Shown here: piece after piece, positions 22,952 to 30,567 of the stretch
Position numbering within the stretch: position 1 is the first letter of the stretch
Layout of the letters: every line of letters begins with the position of its first letter
DNA from: an uncultured Bacteroides sp.
GTDB lineage: Bacteria; Bacteroidota; Bacteroidia; Bacteroidales; Bacteroidaceae
Direction of reading: 5' to 3'
Assembly (NCBI GenBank): GCA_947074345.1
Contig: CAMTPH010000026.1
Span: 1-32,084 of the forward strand
Length of the DNA: 32,084 nucleotides
Notes under the pieces: model-generated
Databases searched by the model: none
Seen by the model: only the letters and a program-made list of their open reading frames with translations
What the model was told of the DNA's origin: nothing
Position numbers and translations under genes: made by a program

Positions 22952-24931
22952 ATGAAGATTCAATTAATCAAATATTTCATTCTATCGTTTATTCTTGCAA
23001 TCCCACTAGTTGGCTGCGATGATATGTACGATCAACCACTACCTCCATCAGAAGGGATTTATGGAGAAGAAGGTACCGCCGAGCTGTATGTATTAAGCGA
23101 AGGATTGTTCAATCAGAATAACAGTACATTGGCACGTCATAGTTTCGCCAATAATCAAACGATATCCAACTATTTCTCATCAATCAACAATCGTGGATTG
23201 GGCGATACGGCCAATGATATGGCTCTGTATGGTAATAAGCTCTATATTGTTGTCAATGTATCAAGCCAAGTAGAAGTAGTTGATTGGTACACCGGTAAAA
23301 CCGTAAAACAAATTCCGTTGCTACAAGAAAATGGTAGCTCTCGTCAACCACGAAACATTTCTTTCAATGGCGATAAAGCCTATGTTTGCTGTTTCGACGG
23401 AACGGTTGCACGTATAGATACCACTTCTTTGACTATTGATGCTACACAACAAGCAGGTCGCAATCCCGATGGTATTTGTGTGCAAAACAATAAGCTGTAT
23501 GTTTCAAATTCGGGTGGATTGGATGCAGAAGGCATTGGTCCTGATAATACAGTAAGTGTATTCAACTTAAATAACTTCCAAAAAATAAAAGATATCACGG
23601 TATCGCCCAATCCAGGCAAGATTATGCCCGGCTACGATAACACAGTTTTGTTGATTAGTCGAGGAAACAGAGTGGAAGAAGGAAATTATAACCTGATAGA
23701 GATTGATGCAACAACCGATGCAGTATCGTATATCTTCGAAGAAAAAGCCCTTAATTTTGCGGTCAATGATGAGTTGATCTATCTATATGATTATCAATAC
23801 AGTTCGAAGCAAACCACCTACAAAGTTATCAATCAACGTACTCGCCAGTTGATATCAGATCAGTTTATTGCTGATGGTACACGCATATCGACACCTTACG
23901 GACTATTTGTAAATCCATTCAACGGCAATGTCTATCTTACCGATGCCTATACTTACAATGTAAAAGGAGATTTACTTTGTTTCAATCCACAAGGACAATT
24001 ACAATATCGCATGAATAATATCGGGATGAATCCAAATACCCTTGTCTTTAGCGATCGTGCTTCGCAAAGTCAAACAGGTACAACACCCGATGATATCAAT
24101 GCACCAAATGCCTTTGCCAATAAAGTATTAGAATATCGCCCAGCACCCGGCCAATATATGAACACCACAACTACGGCTTATAGAGATGGATATAGTTATG
24201 AGGATGTTCTGAATTATGCAACCGAAAGGATTAAGAACAAAAACATCATTTCGTTAGGCAGCTTTGGTGGATCTATCACATTAGGTTTCCACTCACCAAT
24301 TAAGAACCAACCTGGAGAGTACGACTTGAAAGTTTACGGCAATGCATCTTATAATATGTATGGTACTGCTACAGGTGCGTTGGGTGGTAGTTCTGAACCA
24401 GGGATAGTACTTGTTTCAAAAGACACCAATGGCAACGGAATACCCGATGATGAATGGTATGAACTTGCCGGTAGCGAATATGGAACAATCAATGAGACTC
24501 GTAATTACGAAATCACCTATCGCCGCCCTACTCCACTCGATAATGATATTCCGTGGATAGACAATCAAGGCACAGAAGGTGTTGTTAGAAGAAATAGTTT
24601 CAATACTCAATCAACCTACTACCCACTTTGGATGGAAGAAGACGAAATCACCTTTAAAGGCACTCGCTTAAAAGACAATGTGGTGCTCGAAAAGAATATG
24701 TGGGTAGGTTATTGCTATGGATGGGGCTATGCCGACAATCACCCAAACAACACCGAACTGACTAAGTTCAAGATAGATTGGGCAGTAGATAAACTAGGCA
24801 ATTCAGTAAAGCTCGACCAAATAGATTTTGTTCGCATCTATACTGCCACCAATCAAGATGCAGGTAATATGGGCGAAATATCGACCGAAGTAATGACTGT
24901 AGAGAATTTAAATTATAATCAAATAAATTAA
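22952..24931 (+). CDS. BtuG-like surface lipoprotein with long C-terminal domain
   Basis: The 659-residue lipoprotein has lipobox LVGC (Cys22) followed by DD, the acidic surface-export signal of Bacteroidetes. Residues about 40-365 form a YncE/DUF5074-like beta-propeller: AELYVLSEGLF, GDTANDMALYGNKLYIVVN, then repeated blades such as NGDKAYVCCFDGTVARID. Bacteroides BtuG is a propeller that binds cobalamin tightly and caps BtuB. Here a further 280 or so residues follow, with NIISLGSFGGSITLGFHSPI, GLxKDTNGNGIPDDEW-type (DTNGNGIPDDEWYELAGSEY) and WVGYCYGWGYADN blocks. That module is common in Bacteroidetes surface proteins and adds to the simple BtuG. It starts 3 bp after btuB. A role in cobalamin capture is inferred from synteny. 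Confidence 0.83.
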   Translation: MKIQLIKYFILSFILAIPLVGCDDMYDQPLPPSEGIYGEEGTAELYVLSEGLFNQNNSTLARHSFANNQTISNYFSSINNRGLGDTANDMALYGNKLYIVVNVSSQVEVVDWYTGKTVKQIPLLQENGSSRQPRNISFNGDKAYVCCFDGTVARIDTTSLTIDATQQAGRNPDGICVQNNKLYVSNSGGLDAEGIGPDNTVSVFNLNNFQKIKDITVSPNPGKIMPGYDNTVLLISRGNRVEEGNYNLIEIDATTDAVSYIFEEKALNFAVNDELIYLYDYQYSSKQTTYKVINQRTRQLISDQFIADGTRISTPYGLFVNPFNGNVYLTDAYTYNVKGDLLCFNPQGQLQYRMNNIGMNPNTLVFSDRASQSQTGTTPDDINAPNAFANKVLEYRPAPGQYMNTTTTAYRDGYSYEDVLNYATERIKNKNIISLGSFGGSITLGFHSPIKNQPGEYDLKVYGNASYNMYGTATGALGGSSEPGIVLVSKDTNGNGIPDDEWYELAGSEYGTINETRNYEITYRRPTPLDNDIPWIDNQGTEGVVRRNSFNTQSTYYPLWMEEDEITFKGTRLKDNVVLEKNMWVGYCYGWGYADNHPNNTELTKFKIDWAVDKLGNSVKLDQIDFVRIYTATNQDAGNMGEISTEVMTVENLNYNQIN

Positions 24932-24950
24932 TCATTAAAGAACCAAGAAA

Positions 24951-25697
24951 ATGAAAAAACTATCATTATGGCTACTTGCCAGTGTATTTGTATTGTCTGC
25001 TTGCAATGAAGACGACGTAACTATTAAAATTGAAAAAGTAGCTAGCTTTGAAAACTTAATCACTACTCCAGAGACTGACCTTATTGCAACAGAAGGCGAA
25101 GTAATTAGTGAATGGAGCAGCAAAACCACCTATAAAGACAATCAAGGTTTAATCGAATTCGATCACTACTTCTCTGAATGGGGTTTTGGCGGTGGCATGC
25201 TTTGTACAAACAAAACAGACATCACTACTCCAGGATATTTGAACAACAGTGCAATCACTGCCGGTGGCAAATCGGGCAATGTTTATATAACAGCCAATGG
25301 AGGAGAATTTTCTCCAGCTATTATCAGAAATCTACAAGCAGATTCTTATGAATTTAAAGGTGCTTATATTACAAACACAACCTATGCGTATCTTGCAGTT
25401 AAAGAAGGTAACGATGGATATTTGAATCAAACTAAATTCAATGCAGGCGACTGGTTTAAACTAGAAGCTGTAGGTTATACTGCAACTGGTACTGAAATTG
25501 GTCGCGTAGAAATGTATTTGGCAGATTATCGCGATGGCAAAACAGAAGTATTAAACACTTGGAAGTGGTTTGACTGGACTGCTATTGCTCGCGCCGCATA
25601 CATTGACTTCATCTTAACATCTAGTGATACAGGAGAATATGGCATCAACACTCCTGCTTATTTCAGCATGGATGATGTAACATTAATCGAAAAATAA
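24951..25697 (+). CDS. DUF4465 surface lipoprotein of the B12 operon
   Basis: The 248-residue protein is a lipoprotein with lipobox LSAC (Cys18) followed by NEDD, again an acidic surface-export signal. The mature part matches DUF4465: FSEWGFGGGMLCTNKTDITTPGYLNNS, NVYITANGGEFSP, and the closing SSDTGEYGINTPAYFSMDDVTL. It starts 19 bp after the BtuG-like gene and is the last gene before a strong terminator, so it belongs to the riboswitch-controlled operon. Bacteroides cobalamin loci also encode a second surface B12-binder, BtuH; I cannot say whether this protein is its counterpart. Confidence 0.82.
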   Translation: MKKLSLWLLASVFVLSACNEDDVTIKIEKVASFENLITTPETDLIATEGEVISEWSSKTTYKDNQGLIEFDHYFSEWGFGGGMLCTNKTDITTPGYLNNSAITAGGKSGNVYITANGGEFSPAIIRNLQADSYEFKGAYITNTTYAYLAVKEGNDGYLNQTKFNAGDWFKLEAVGYTATGTEIGRVEMYLADYRDGKTEVLNTWKWFDWTAIARAAYIDFILTSSDTGEYGINTPAYFSMDDVTLIEK

Positions 25698-25717
25698 ATC
25701 AATCTTTCCGCATAAAG

Positions 25718-25751
25718 AAATAGACCAAAGTAAAACAACTTTGGTCTATTT
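25718..25751 (+). terminator. Intrinsic terminator of the B12 uptake operon
   Basis: A 14-bp perfect stem pairs 25718-25731 with 25738-25751 around a 6-nt loop; the right arm runs into further Ts. It lies 20 bp after the DUF4465 stop. Confidence 0.92.
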
Positions 25752-25756
25752 TTGTA

Positions 25757-25764
25757 TATATTTG
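25757..25764 (+). promoter_or_regulatory. -7 element of the ABM monooxygenase gene
   Basis: TATATTTG is a perfect -7 box just after the terminator and 32 bp before the start codon at 25797. A -33 box is not obvious because the terminator stem occupies that place. Confidence 0.5.
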
Positions 25765-25796
25765 CCTCATACAATTTATTTAAAATTAAGTTTATT

Positions 25797-26072
25797 ATGA
25801 TTAGAATCAATGTTTTCATACAGGTATCTGAAGCTAACCGTACAGCTGTATTAGATGCTGCCAAAGAATTGACAGCTTGCTCGCTAAAAGAAGAAGGATG
25901 TATTGCTTACGACATATTTGAAAGTAGCACTCGCCCTGACGTATTAATGATTTGTGAAACATGGGCCGACGATGTTACTCTTGGAGCACACGAAAAGAGC
26001 GCACACTTCGCAACACAAGTTGGTAAAATGCAGGAATTAGCCGCTTTGAAATTAGAAAAATTCAACTTTTAA
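25797..26072 (+). CDS. Antibiotic biosynthesis monooxygenase (ABM) domain protein
   Basis: The 91-residue protein is a single ABM ferredoxin-like domain of the YgiN/quinol monooxygenase group. Matching blocks are MIRINVFIQV, KEEGCIAYDIFESSTRPDVLMICETWAD and LGAHEKSAHFATQV, the last with the conserved His pair. Such proteins form dimers and oxidise small aromatic or quinol substrates without a cofactor, or act in detoxification. I chose ATG at 25797 because it fits the domain start; a longer frame from 25752 would run through the promoter and terminator. A terminator follows its stop, so it is a single-gene unit. Confidence 0.85.
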   Translation: MIRINVFIQVSEANRTAVLDAAKELTACSLKEEGCIAYDIFESSTRPDVLMICETWADDVTLGAHEKSAHFATQVGKMQELAALKLEKFNF

Positions 26073-26095
26073 GCATTATATGCACTAGAAAATAG

Positions 26096-26137
26096 ATGCG
26101 GTTTATTATACACAATAAGGTGAATAATAAACCGTAT
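26096..26137 (+). terminator. Terminator hairpin after the ABM gene
   Basis: CGGTTTATTAT (26099-26109) pairs perfectly with ATAATAAACCG (26124-26134), and the stem extends to 14 pairs including one G-T. The loop is 14 nt, and TTTGTTTATA follows. Confidence 0.75.
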
Positions 26138-26162
26138 TTGTTTATATATAGTAAGCCAATAA

Positions 26163-26254
26163 TAACAACACCCCCATGTTATACATTAAAACATCCGGAT
26201 GTTTTATACCACAACATCCCCATGTTTTGCATAACAACATCCGGGTGTTGTTTA
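26163..26254. repeat. Tandem 23-bp palindromic repeat array C
   Basis: Four units start at 26163, 26186, 26209 and 26232, exactly 23 bp apart. Each has an AACAACATCC-like left arm and a G/CATGTTTT-like right arm. Unit 2 holds a perfect 20-bp palindrome (26187-26206), and unit 4 is perfect but for one G-T. The centres alternate CC/CC, CC/GG, CC/CC, CC/GG. It lies between a terminator and the PH-domain gene, starting 91 bp after the ABM stop. There are no unique spacers, so it is not CRISPR. Confidence 0.85.
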
Positions 26255-26332
26255 TGCCATCTTTACTAAGACAGCATATAACATATTGATATTTCGTTTA
26301 TTATCTGTTACAATACGATAATCTAATTTATT

Positions 26333-26800
26333 ATGACAACACAAAGAAAAGTCTATAGGTCGCGTATCAGCATTTTATTGCTTATTATCATATCATTTAT
26401 AACGATACCAGTAAGTATCTCACTTTTGCAAGATGGATCGCTGCTTGACAAAATCATTTATTCAAGCATTATTTTAATCTTTACACTTCTTATTACAGGT
26501 ATACGCTATGTCATTTCGGGGAATATTCTGTTTATAAGAATCTGGTTTATACCCTTCGGAAAAGTCGATATCAATGAAATAAGTTCAATAAAGCGGTCAT
26601 ACAATCCATTATCATCACCTGCAGCATCACTAAAGCGACTTGCCATCTATCGGTATAGCAAACCCAATGTTGTTCATGCACTAATATCGCCCAACAGAGA
26701 AAAAGAATTCATAGAACAGTTAACACAAATCAATCCGAATATATGGGTTGACATGCCACAACGAGAAGAAAAAGGAGGTGTTTGCGATTGGGATATTTAA
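26333..26800 (+). CDS. Membrane protein with bacterial PH domain (bPH_4 / YyaB-like)
   Basis: The 155-residue protein has two membrane helices (about 12-30 and 41-60) followed by a small cytoplasmic bacterial pleckstrin-homology domain. The PH pattern is FIRIWFIPFGKVDINEISSIKRSYNP, ASLKRLAIYR, and ISPNREKEFIEQLTQINPNI, matching bPH_4 proteins. The family's function is not known. No promoter box is obvious in the gap before it, which is filled by repeat array C. It converges with ompA. Confidence 0.82.
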   Translation: MTTQRKVYRSRISILLLIIISFITIPVSISLLQDGSLLDKIIYSSIILIFTLLITGIRYVISGNILFIRIWFIPFGKVDINEISSIKRSYNPLSSPAASLKRLAIYRYSKPNVVHALISPNREKEFIEQLTQINPNIWVDMPQREEKGGVCDWDI

Positions 26801-26855
26801 TATCTCTATACCTAAGACTCAATATATAGAGTGTAAATTACATTATGGTATATAC

Positions 26856-26890
26856 AAAAAAATCCCCCTAGAATAGAAATTCTAAGGGGA
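26856..26890 (-). terminator. Intrinsic terminator of ompA
   Basis: Arms 26863-26874 and 26879-26890 pair over 12 positions with one C-A mismatch, closing an AGAA loop. On the minus strand the stem is followed by seven Ts (26862-26856). It could also serve the convergent PH-domain gene weakly. Confidence 0.88.
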
Positions 26891-26923
26891 AATATAGAGT
26901 TAAGTTATTCAATAATCTACAGA

Positions 26924-28069
26924 TTATTCAGCAACTAAAGTACAGATACTTACACGGTTCCAGTCTGGTTCAGAGAACATATTACCTACACCTTGACCTT
27001 CAGCAGAGATTCTAGAAGCAGAGATTTTATATTTTTGAACAAGCATGTTTTTAACAGCTTCAGCGCGTGCTTTAGCAACTCTTGCATTAACTTCTGCGCT
27101 ACCTTCTGGAGAAGCATAACCCTTAATCACAACTTTAGAACCTTTGTTGTTTTTCAAGTAAGTTGCAATACGTTCTACATTTGGTATTTGAGAAGAAGAA
27201 ACGCTTGTTTGACCTTGATTAAATGTTACTACAGACTCCATCGTTTTAGTAGATACAGTTTCTACAATAGGAGCTCTGTTCAAACATTCGTCTAGTTCGC
27301 TTTGTAGTTTAGCGATTTGACCGTTCAAATCATCAATTGTATTTTCAGCAACAGCCACTACTTCATTACAGTTAGTCAATTGTGTTCTTAGGTTATTGAT
27401 ATCTGAATTCAAGTTATCAATCTCGTTTTGATTATACAATTTTGCATACGAGAAGTGGTGTTTGTTATTGCTACCTTTGAAGTGATATACTACACCTGCA
27501 TTCAATTGCAATACAGCATTGTTCACATTGAATTGAGTTCTAGAAGGGTTACCATTCATATCCCAAACAACAGCTGGTTTAAATGCAATTGTCCAAGCTT
27601 TAGCTTCTCCTAAATTAAAGTTGAAGTTCAAACCTGCTTTAGTAGAAAGAGAATTAAACACATTTCCTGCACCATATCCATGTAACCAACCTGCACCAGT
27701 TACAGTTTCGATTTCGAACAATCTTGGAGTTCCTTTATAACCACCAAATAGATTCATCAAGTTCACTTTACCAATTACTGATACATTTGAATGATCAAAA
27801 ATTGTTTTGCTATCTGAAGTATTAACACCCCACATACCTTCTACGCCAACACCAACGATAGGAGTCAATTGTTTTGCAACTTCAAGTCCCATGTTAGCAC
27901 GCATACTTTTCCAAAAAGGATTATTCGAAAGTGGAGTAACTACTCCCCCATTAACTCCAATACTCCAGTTGTCTGTCATTTTTGCACCTACTAATCCTTG
28001 CGCTTGTACTGTAATAGCTGATGATGCGATTAAAGCAACAGCAACCATCATTTTCATTTTCTTTTTCAT
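26924..28069 (-). CDS. OmpA-family outer membrane protein
   Basis: The 381-residue protein has a signal peptide (about 1-23, cut near VQAQG), an N-terminal beta barrel (about 30-200), a coiled-coil linker with heptads (about 215-265: NEIDNLNSDINNLRTQL, NTIDDLNGQIAKLQSEL), and an OmpA C-terminal domain (about 275-381). That domain has GYASPEGSAEVNARVAKARAEAV, where Asn and Arg match the peptidoglycan-binding consensus. It anchors the outer membrane to the wall and is the type of abundant major protein seen in Bacteroides and Porphyromonas. It has its own promoter and terminator. Confidence 0.93.
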   Translation of the reverse strand: MKKKMKMMVAVALIASSAITVQAQGLVGAKMTDNWSIGVNGGVVTPLSNNPFWKSMRANMGLEVAKQLTPIVGVGVEGMWGVNTSDSKTIFDHSNVSVIGKVNLMNLFGGYKGTPRLFEIETVTGAGWLHGYGAGNVFNSLSTKAGLNFNFNLGEAKAWTIAFKPAVVWDMNGNPSRTQFNVNNAVLQLNAGVVYHFKGSNNKHHFSYAKLYNQNEIDNLNSDINNLRTQLTNCNEVVAVAENTIDDLNGQIAKLQSELDECLNRAPIVETVSTKTMESVVTFNQGQTSVSSSQIPNVERIATYLKNNKGSKVVIKGYASPEGSAEVNARVAKARAEAVKNMLVQKYKISASRISAEGQGVGNMFSEPDWNRVSICTLVAE

Positions 28070-28109
28070 CTTTTTTAATTAAATTATCTTTAATAGTAGC
28101 TTTCGGCGT

Positions 28110-28138
28110 TAAAATTAGTAATAATACAAAACCACAAA
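28110..28138 (-). promoter_or_regulatory. Promoter of ompA
   Basis: On the minus strand, TTTG (28138-28135), a 17-bp spacer and TAATTTTA (28117-28110) fit the consensus with one mismatch. The start codon is 40 bp downstream. Confidence 0.55.
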
Positions 28139-28202
28139 TCACACACATGTTAATTTTTAATCTTTTTACACAATAGTTATTCTTCATTCACACCACAAGT
28201 TT

Positions 28203-28251
28203 ATATGTTATACAACACATATTAGCGCTAAATCGACGTGTTATACAACAT
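28203..28251. repeat. Repeated palindrome-like motif between ompA and tnaA
   Basis: TGTTATACAACA occurs at 28206-28217 and again at 28239-28250, 33 bp apart in direct orientation. The first copy sits in a larger ATATGT...ACATAT dyad. A 10-bp palindrome, TTAGCGCTAA (28222-28231), lies between them. The spacing places the two copies about three helical turns apart, as for a pair of operator sites. Confidence 0.55.
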
Positions 28252-28410
28252 CTTAAACTATTAATTTACTGACATATAACTACTATTTCTCCATCGTTAA
28301 TCGACAAACTACATACGAAAAATATTATCTTTTTTAGCATTGAGTACAAATAGACATATTTAGTCAAATTAATATTTAAAAACTAGCACTAACATTTTGT
28401 CACGATATTG

Positions 28411-28441
28411 TTGCATATTTAAAAGCAATCTACTACTTTAG
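28411..28441 (+). promoter_or_regulatory. Promoter of tnaA
   Basis: TTG (28411-28413), a 20-bp spacer and TACTTTAG (28434-28441) match the -33/-7 pattern with one mismatch, 28 bp before the start codon. I see no tna leader peptide like that of E. coli. Confidence 0.55.
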
Positions 28442-28468
28442 TCATACATAAACAATAAATATACTATA

Positions 28469-29848
28469 ATGGAATTACCTTTTGCAGAGTCTTGGAAAAT
28501 CAAGATGATAGAACCTATCAGAAAAAGCACATACGAGGAACGCAAACAATGGATGAAAGACGCTCACTATAACTTATTTCAAATAAAATCAGAACAAGTT
28601 TATATAGACCTTATTACCGACTCAGGCACCGGAGCAATGAGCGATAGGCAATGGGCGGCAATGATGATAGGCGATGAAAGTTATGCTGGAGCATCTTCTT
28701 TCTTTAATTTACAACACACCATTCAACAGCTAACAGGCTTTGAATACATAATACCTACACATCAAGGACGTGCTGCTGAGAATGTTTTATTTTCGTATTT
28801 GGTACACGAAGGAGATATTATTCCGGGCAACTCACACTTCGACACCACCAAAGGACATATTGAAGGAAGAAAAGCCGTAGCTCTTGATTGTACCATTGAC
28901 GAGGCTCGTAATACCCAATTGGAGTTACCGTTTAAAGGCAATGTTGACATCCGTAAACTAGAAGATGCTTTAGAGAAATACGCTGAGCGTATCCCATTTA
29001 TTATTATTACAATTACTAATAATACAGCTGGCGGTCAACCTGTTTCAATGCAAAATCTGCGTGAAGTAAGAGAATTGGCCAATAAGTATAACAAGAAAGT
29101 CTTATTTGACTCGGCTCGATTTGCCGAAAATGCTTATTTCATAAAAACTCGTGATACAGATTATAAAGACAAAACCATAAAGGAAATAGTACGTGAGATG
29201 TTTGATTTGGCAGATGGAATGACCATGAGTGCTAAAAAGGATGGCATCGTTAATATGGGTGGATTTATTGCAACTCGCTTAAAAGACTGGTATGATGGAG
29301 CAAAAGGTTACTGCGTACAGTTTGAAGGCTACCTGACTTATGGCGGCATGAATGGCAGAGACATGAATGCACTAGCTGTAGGATTAGATGAAAATACTGA
29401 ATTCGACAATCTTGAATCTCGCATCAGACAAATACAATATTTAGCAACCAAGCTAGATGAATATGGTATTCCATATCAACGACCTGCCGGTGGCCATGCT
29501 ATTTTTGTTGATGCAACAAGAGTTCTAACACATGTGCCCAAAGAAGAATTTCCTGCGCAGACATTGGCTATTGAGTTATATCTTGAAGCCGGTATTAGAG
29601 GATGTGAAATAGGATACATACTTGCCGATCGTGACCCCATTACTCGCGAGAATAGATTTAACGGACTAGACTTATTGCGTTTGGCTATTCCCCGACGTGT
29701 ATATACTGACAACCATATGAACGTAGTAGCAGTAGCATTAAAAAATGTGTTTGATAAACGAGAATCGATAACTCGTGGAGTACGTATTATTGAGGAAGCT
29801 TCACTAATGAGGCATTTTACTGTGAAACTAGAAAGAATTGCTGATTAA
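28469..29848 (+). CDS. tnaA: Tryptophanase
   Basis: The 459-residue PLP enzyme splits tryptophan into indole, pyruvate and ammonia. The PLP Lys is in MSAKKDGIVNMGG (K257). Other hallmark blocks are LTDSGTGAMSD, TITNNTAGGQPVS, DSARFAENAYFIK and the C-terminal MRHFTVKLERI. It resembles both tryptophanase and tyrosine phenol-lyase, but DSARF, GCEIGYILADRDP and RHFT match tryptophanase, and the Arg that binds the phenol in tyrosine phenol-lyase is missing. There is no tnaB permease or tnaC leader next to it. A strong terminator follows. Confidence 0.9.
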   Translation: MELPFAESWKIKMIEPIRKSTYEERKQWMKDAHYNLFQIKSEQVYIDLITDSGTGAMSDRQWAAMMIGDESYAGASSFFNLQHTIQQLTGFEYIIPTHQGRAAENVLFSYLVHEGDIIPGNSHFDTTKGHIEGRKAVALDCTIDEARNTQLELPFKGNVDIRKLEDALEKYAERIPFIIITITNNTAGGQPVSMQNLREVRELANKYNKKVLFDSARFAENAYFIKTRDTDYKDKTIKEIVREMFDLADGMTMSAKKDGIVNMGGFIATRLKDWYDGAKGYCVQFEGYLTYGGMNGRDMNALAVGLDENTEFDNLESRIRQIQYLATKLDEYGIPYQRPAGGHAIFVDATRVLTHVPKEEFPAQTLAIELYLEAGIRGCEIGYILADRDPITRENRFNGLDLLRLAIPRRVYTDNHMNVVAVALKNVFDKRESITRGVRIIEEASLMRHFTVKLERIAD

Positions 29849-29880
29849 ATATATACTAATTTATATAGAGAGAGAGTGAA

Positions 29881-29934
29881 AGAGCCGCAATCATTGATAG
29901 TTATAATAAACTACATGGTTGTGGCTCTCATTTT
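29881..29934 (+). terminator. Intrinsic terminator of tnaA
   Basis: Arms 29881-29894 (AGAGCCGCAATCAT) and 29915-29928 pair over 14 positions with two G-T pairs, followed by CATTTTTT. The last stem base is the first base of the convergent phosphopantetheinyl transferase stop, so the two genes meet here. Confidence 0.85.
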
Positions 29935-30563
29935 TTATCAACTTGCCATGTCAACACAAATTCGGAATCTAACAAGTAATTCATTTCGAATATTTGCAAA
30001 CGATTCGTCTTATATTCACGTGTTTCAAACATTCCTTCTTCTTGAACAAGAAAAGGAAGAATATGCAGATGATGTTTAAAATCAATTTCTATGTCATTAA
30101 TACTCTTAAACATGGTCTCTTTTGCAGACCAATGAAGCAAAAGACTCCATGTACTATCACCATTAAATGTATTTATGACCTCATCATCTCGGAGAAACTT
30201 AGCAGATACTTTATGAATACGTTGTGCATAATATTCAATATCAATACCCACAGATACAGTTTTGCTAACAATAACCGCAACATATCCTTTGGTATGCGAA
30301 ATACTAAGATACCATTCATCATCTATTATAAATGGCTTACCATCCGGATGATATTGCACAATATGATGTTCACCAATTAAATGATTGAGCAATACACGTA
30401 CCGACAACCATTCTTGTATGCGATGAGGAGTTTTAAATTGAGCGATGGCTTGTTCGTAATAAGCCTTTTCGGGCAAAAGAGATAGTAGTTCAGAAATAGG
30501 TTCTTCCATTTTCCAAACACCCAATAGATAATTCTCGCCTTGACGATTTAAAAAGATTGCCAT
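29928..30563 (-). CDS. 4'-phosphopantetheinyl transferase superfamily protein (Sfp-like)
   Basis: The 211-residue protein moves phosphopantetheine from CoA to a Ser of acyl or peptidyl carrier proteins. The two family motifs are present: GIDIE (106-110, metal-binding Asp and Glu) and WSAKE (145-149). HPDGKPFI and ISHTKGYVAVI are also typical. Its length is near the two-domain Sfp type (about 220), longer than AcpS (about 125). It lies 4 bp after gldE on the same strand, downstream of ssb. The carrier protein it serves is not in the window. Confidence 0.9.
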   Translation of the reverse strand: MAIFLNRQGENYLLGVWKMEEPISELLSLLPEKAYYEQAIAQFKTPHRIQEWLSVRVLLNHLIGEHHIVQYHPDGKPFIIDDEWYLSISHTKGYVAVIVSKTVSVGIDIEYYAQRIHKVSAKFLRDDEVINTFNGDSTWSLLLHWSAKETMFKSINDIEIDFKHHLHILPFLVQEEGMFETREYKTNRLQIFEMNYLLDSEFVLTWQVDKK

Positions 30564-30567
30564 TTAA

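Larger units (their letters stand above)
28070..28468. other. 399-bp divergent regulatory gap between ompA and tnaA
   Basis: No gene is visible. The gap holds the ompA promoter near its left end, a repeated TGTTATACAACA motif at 28206-28250 in the middle and the tnaA promoter at its right end. Both flanking genes are usually highly expressed. Confidence 0.65.

Noticed and set aside
28469..29848. Tyrosine phenol-lyase
   Set aside because: DSARF, CEIGYILADRDP and RHFT match tryptophanase, and the phenol-binding Arg of tyrosine phenol-lyase is absent.
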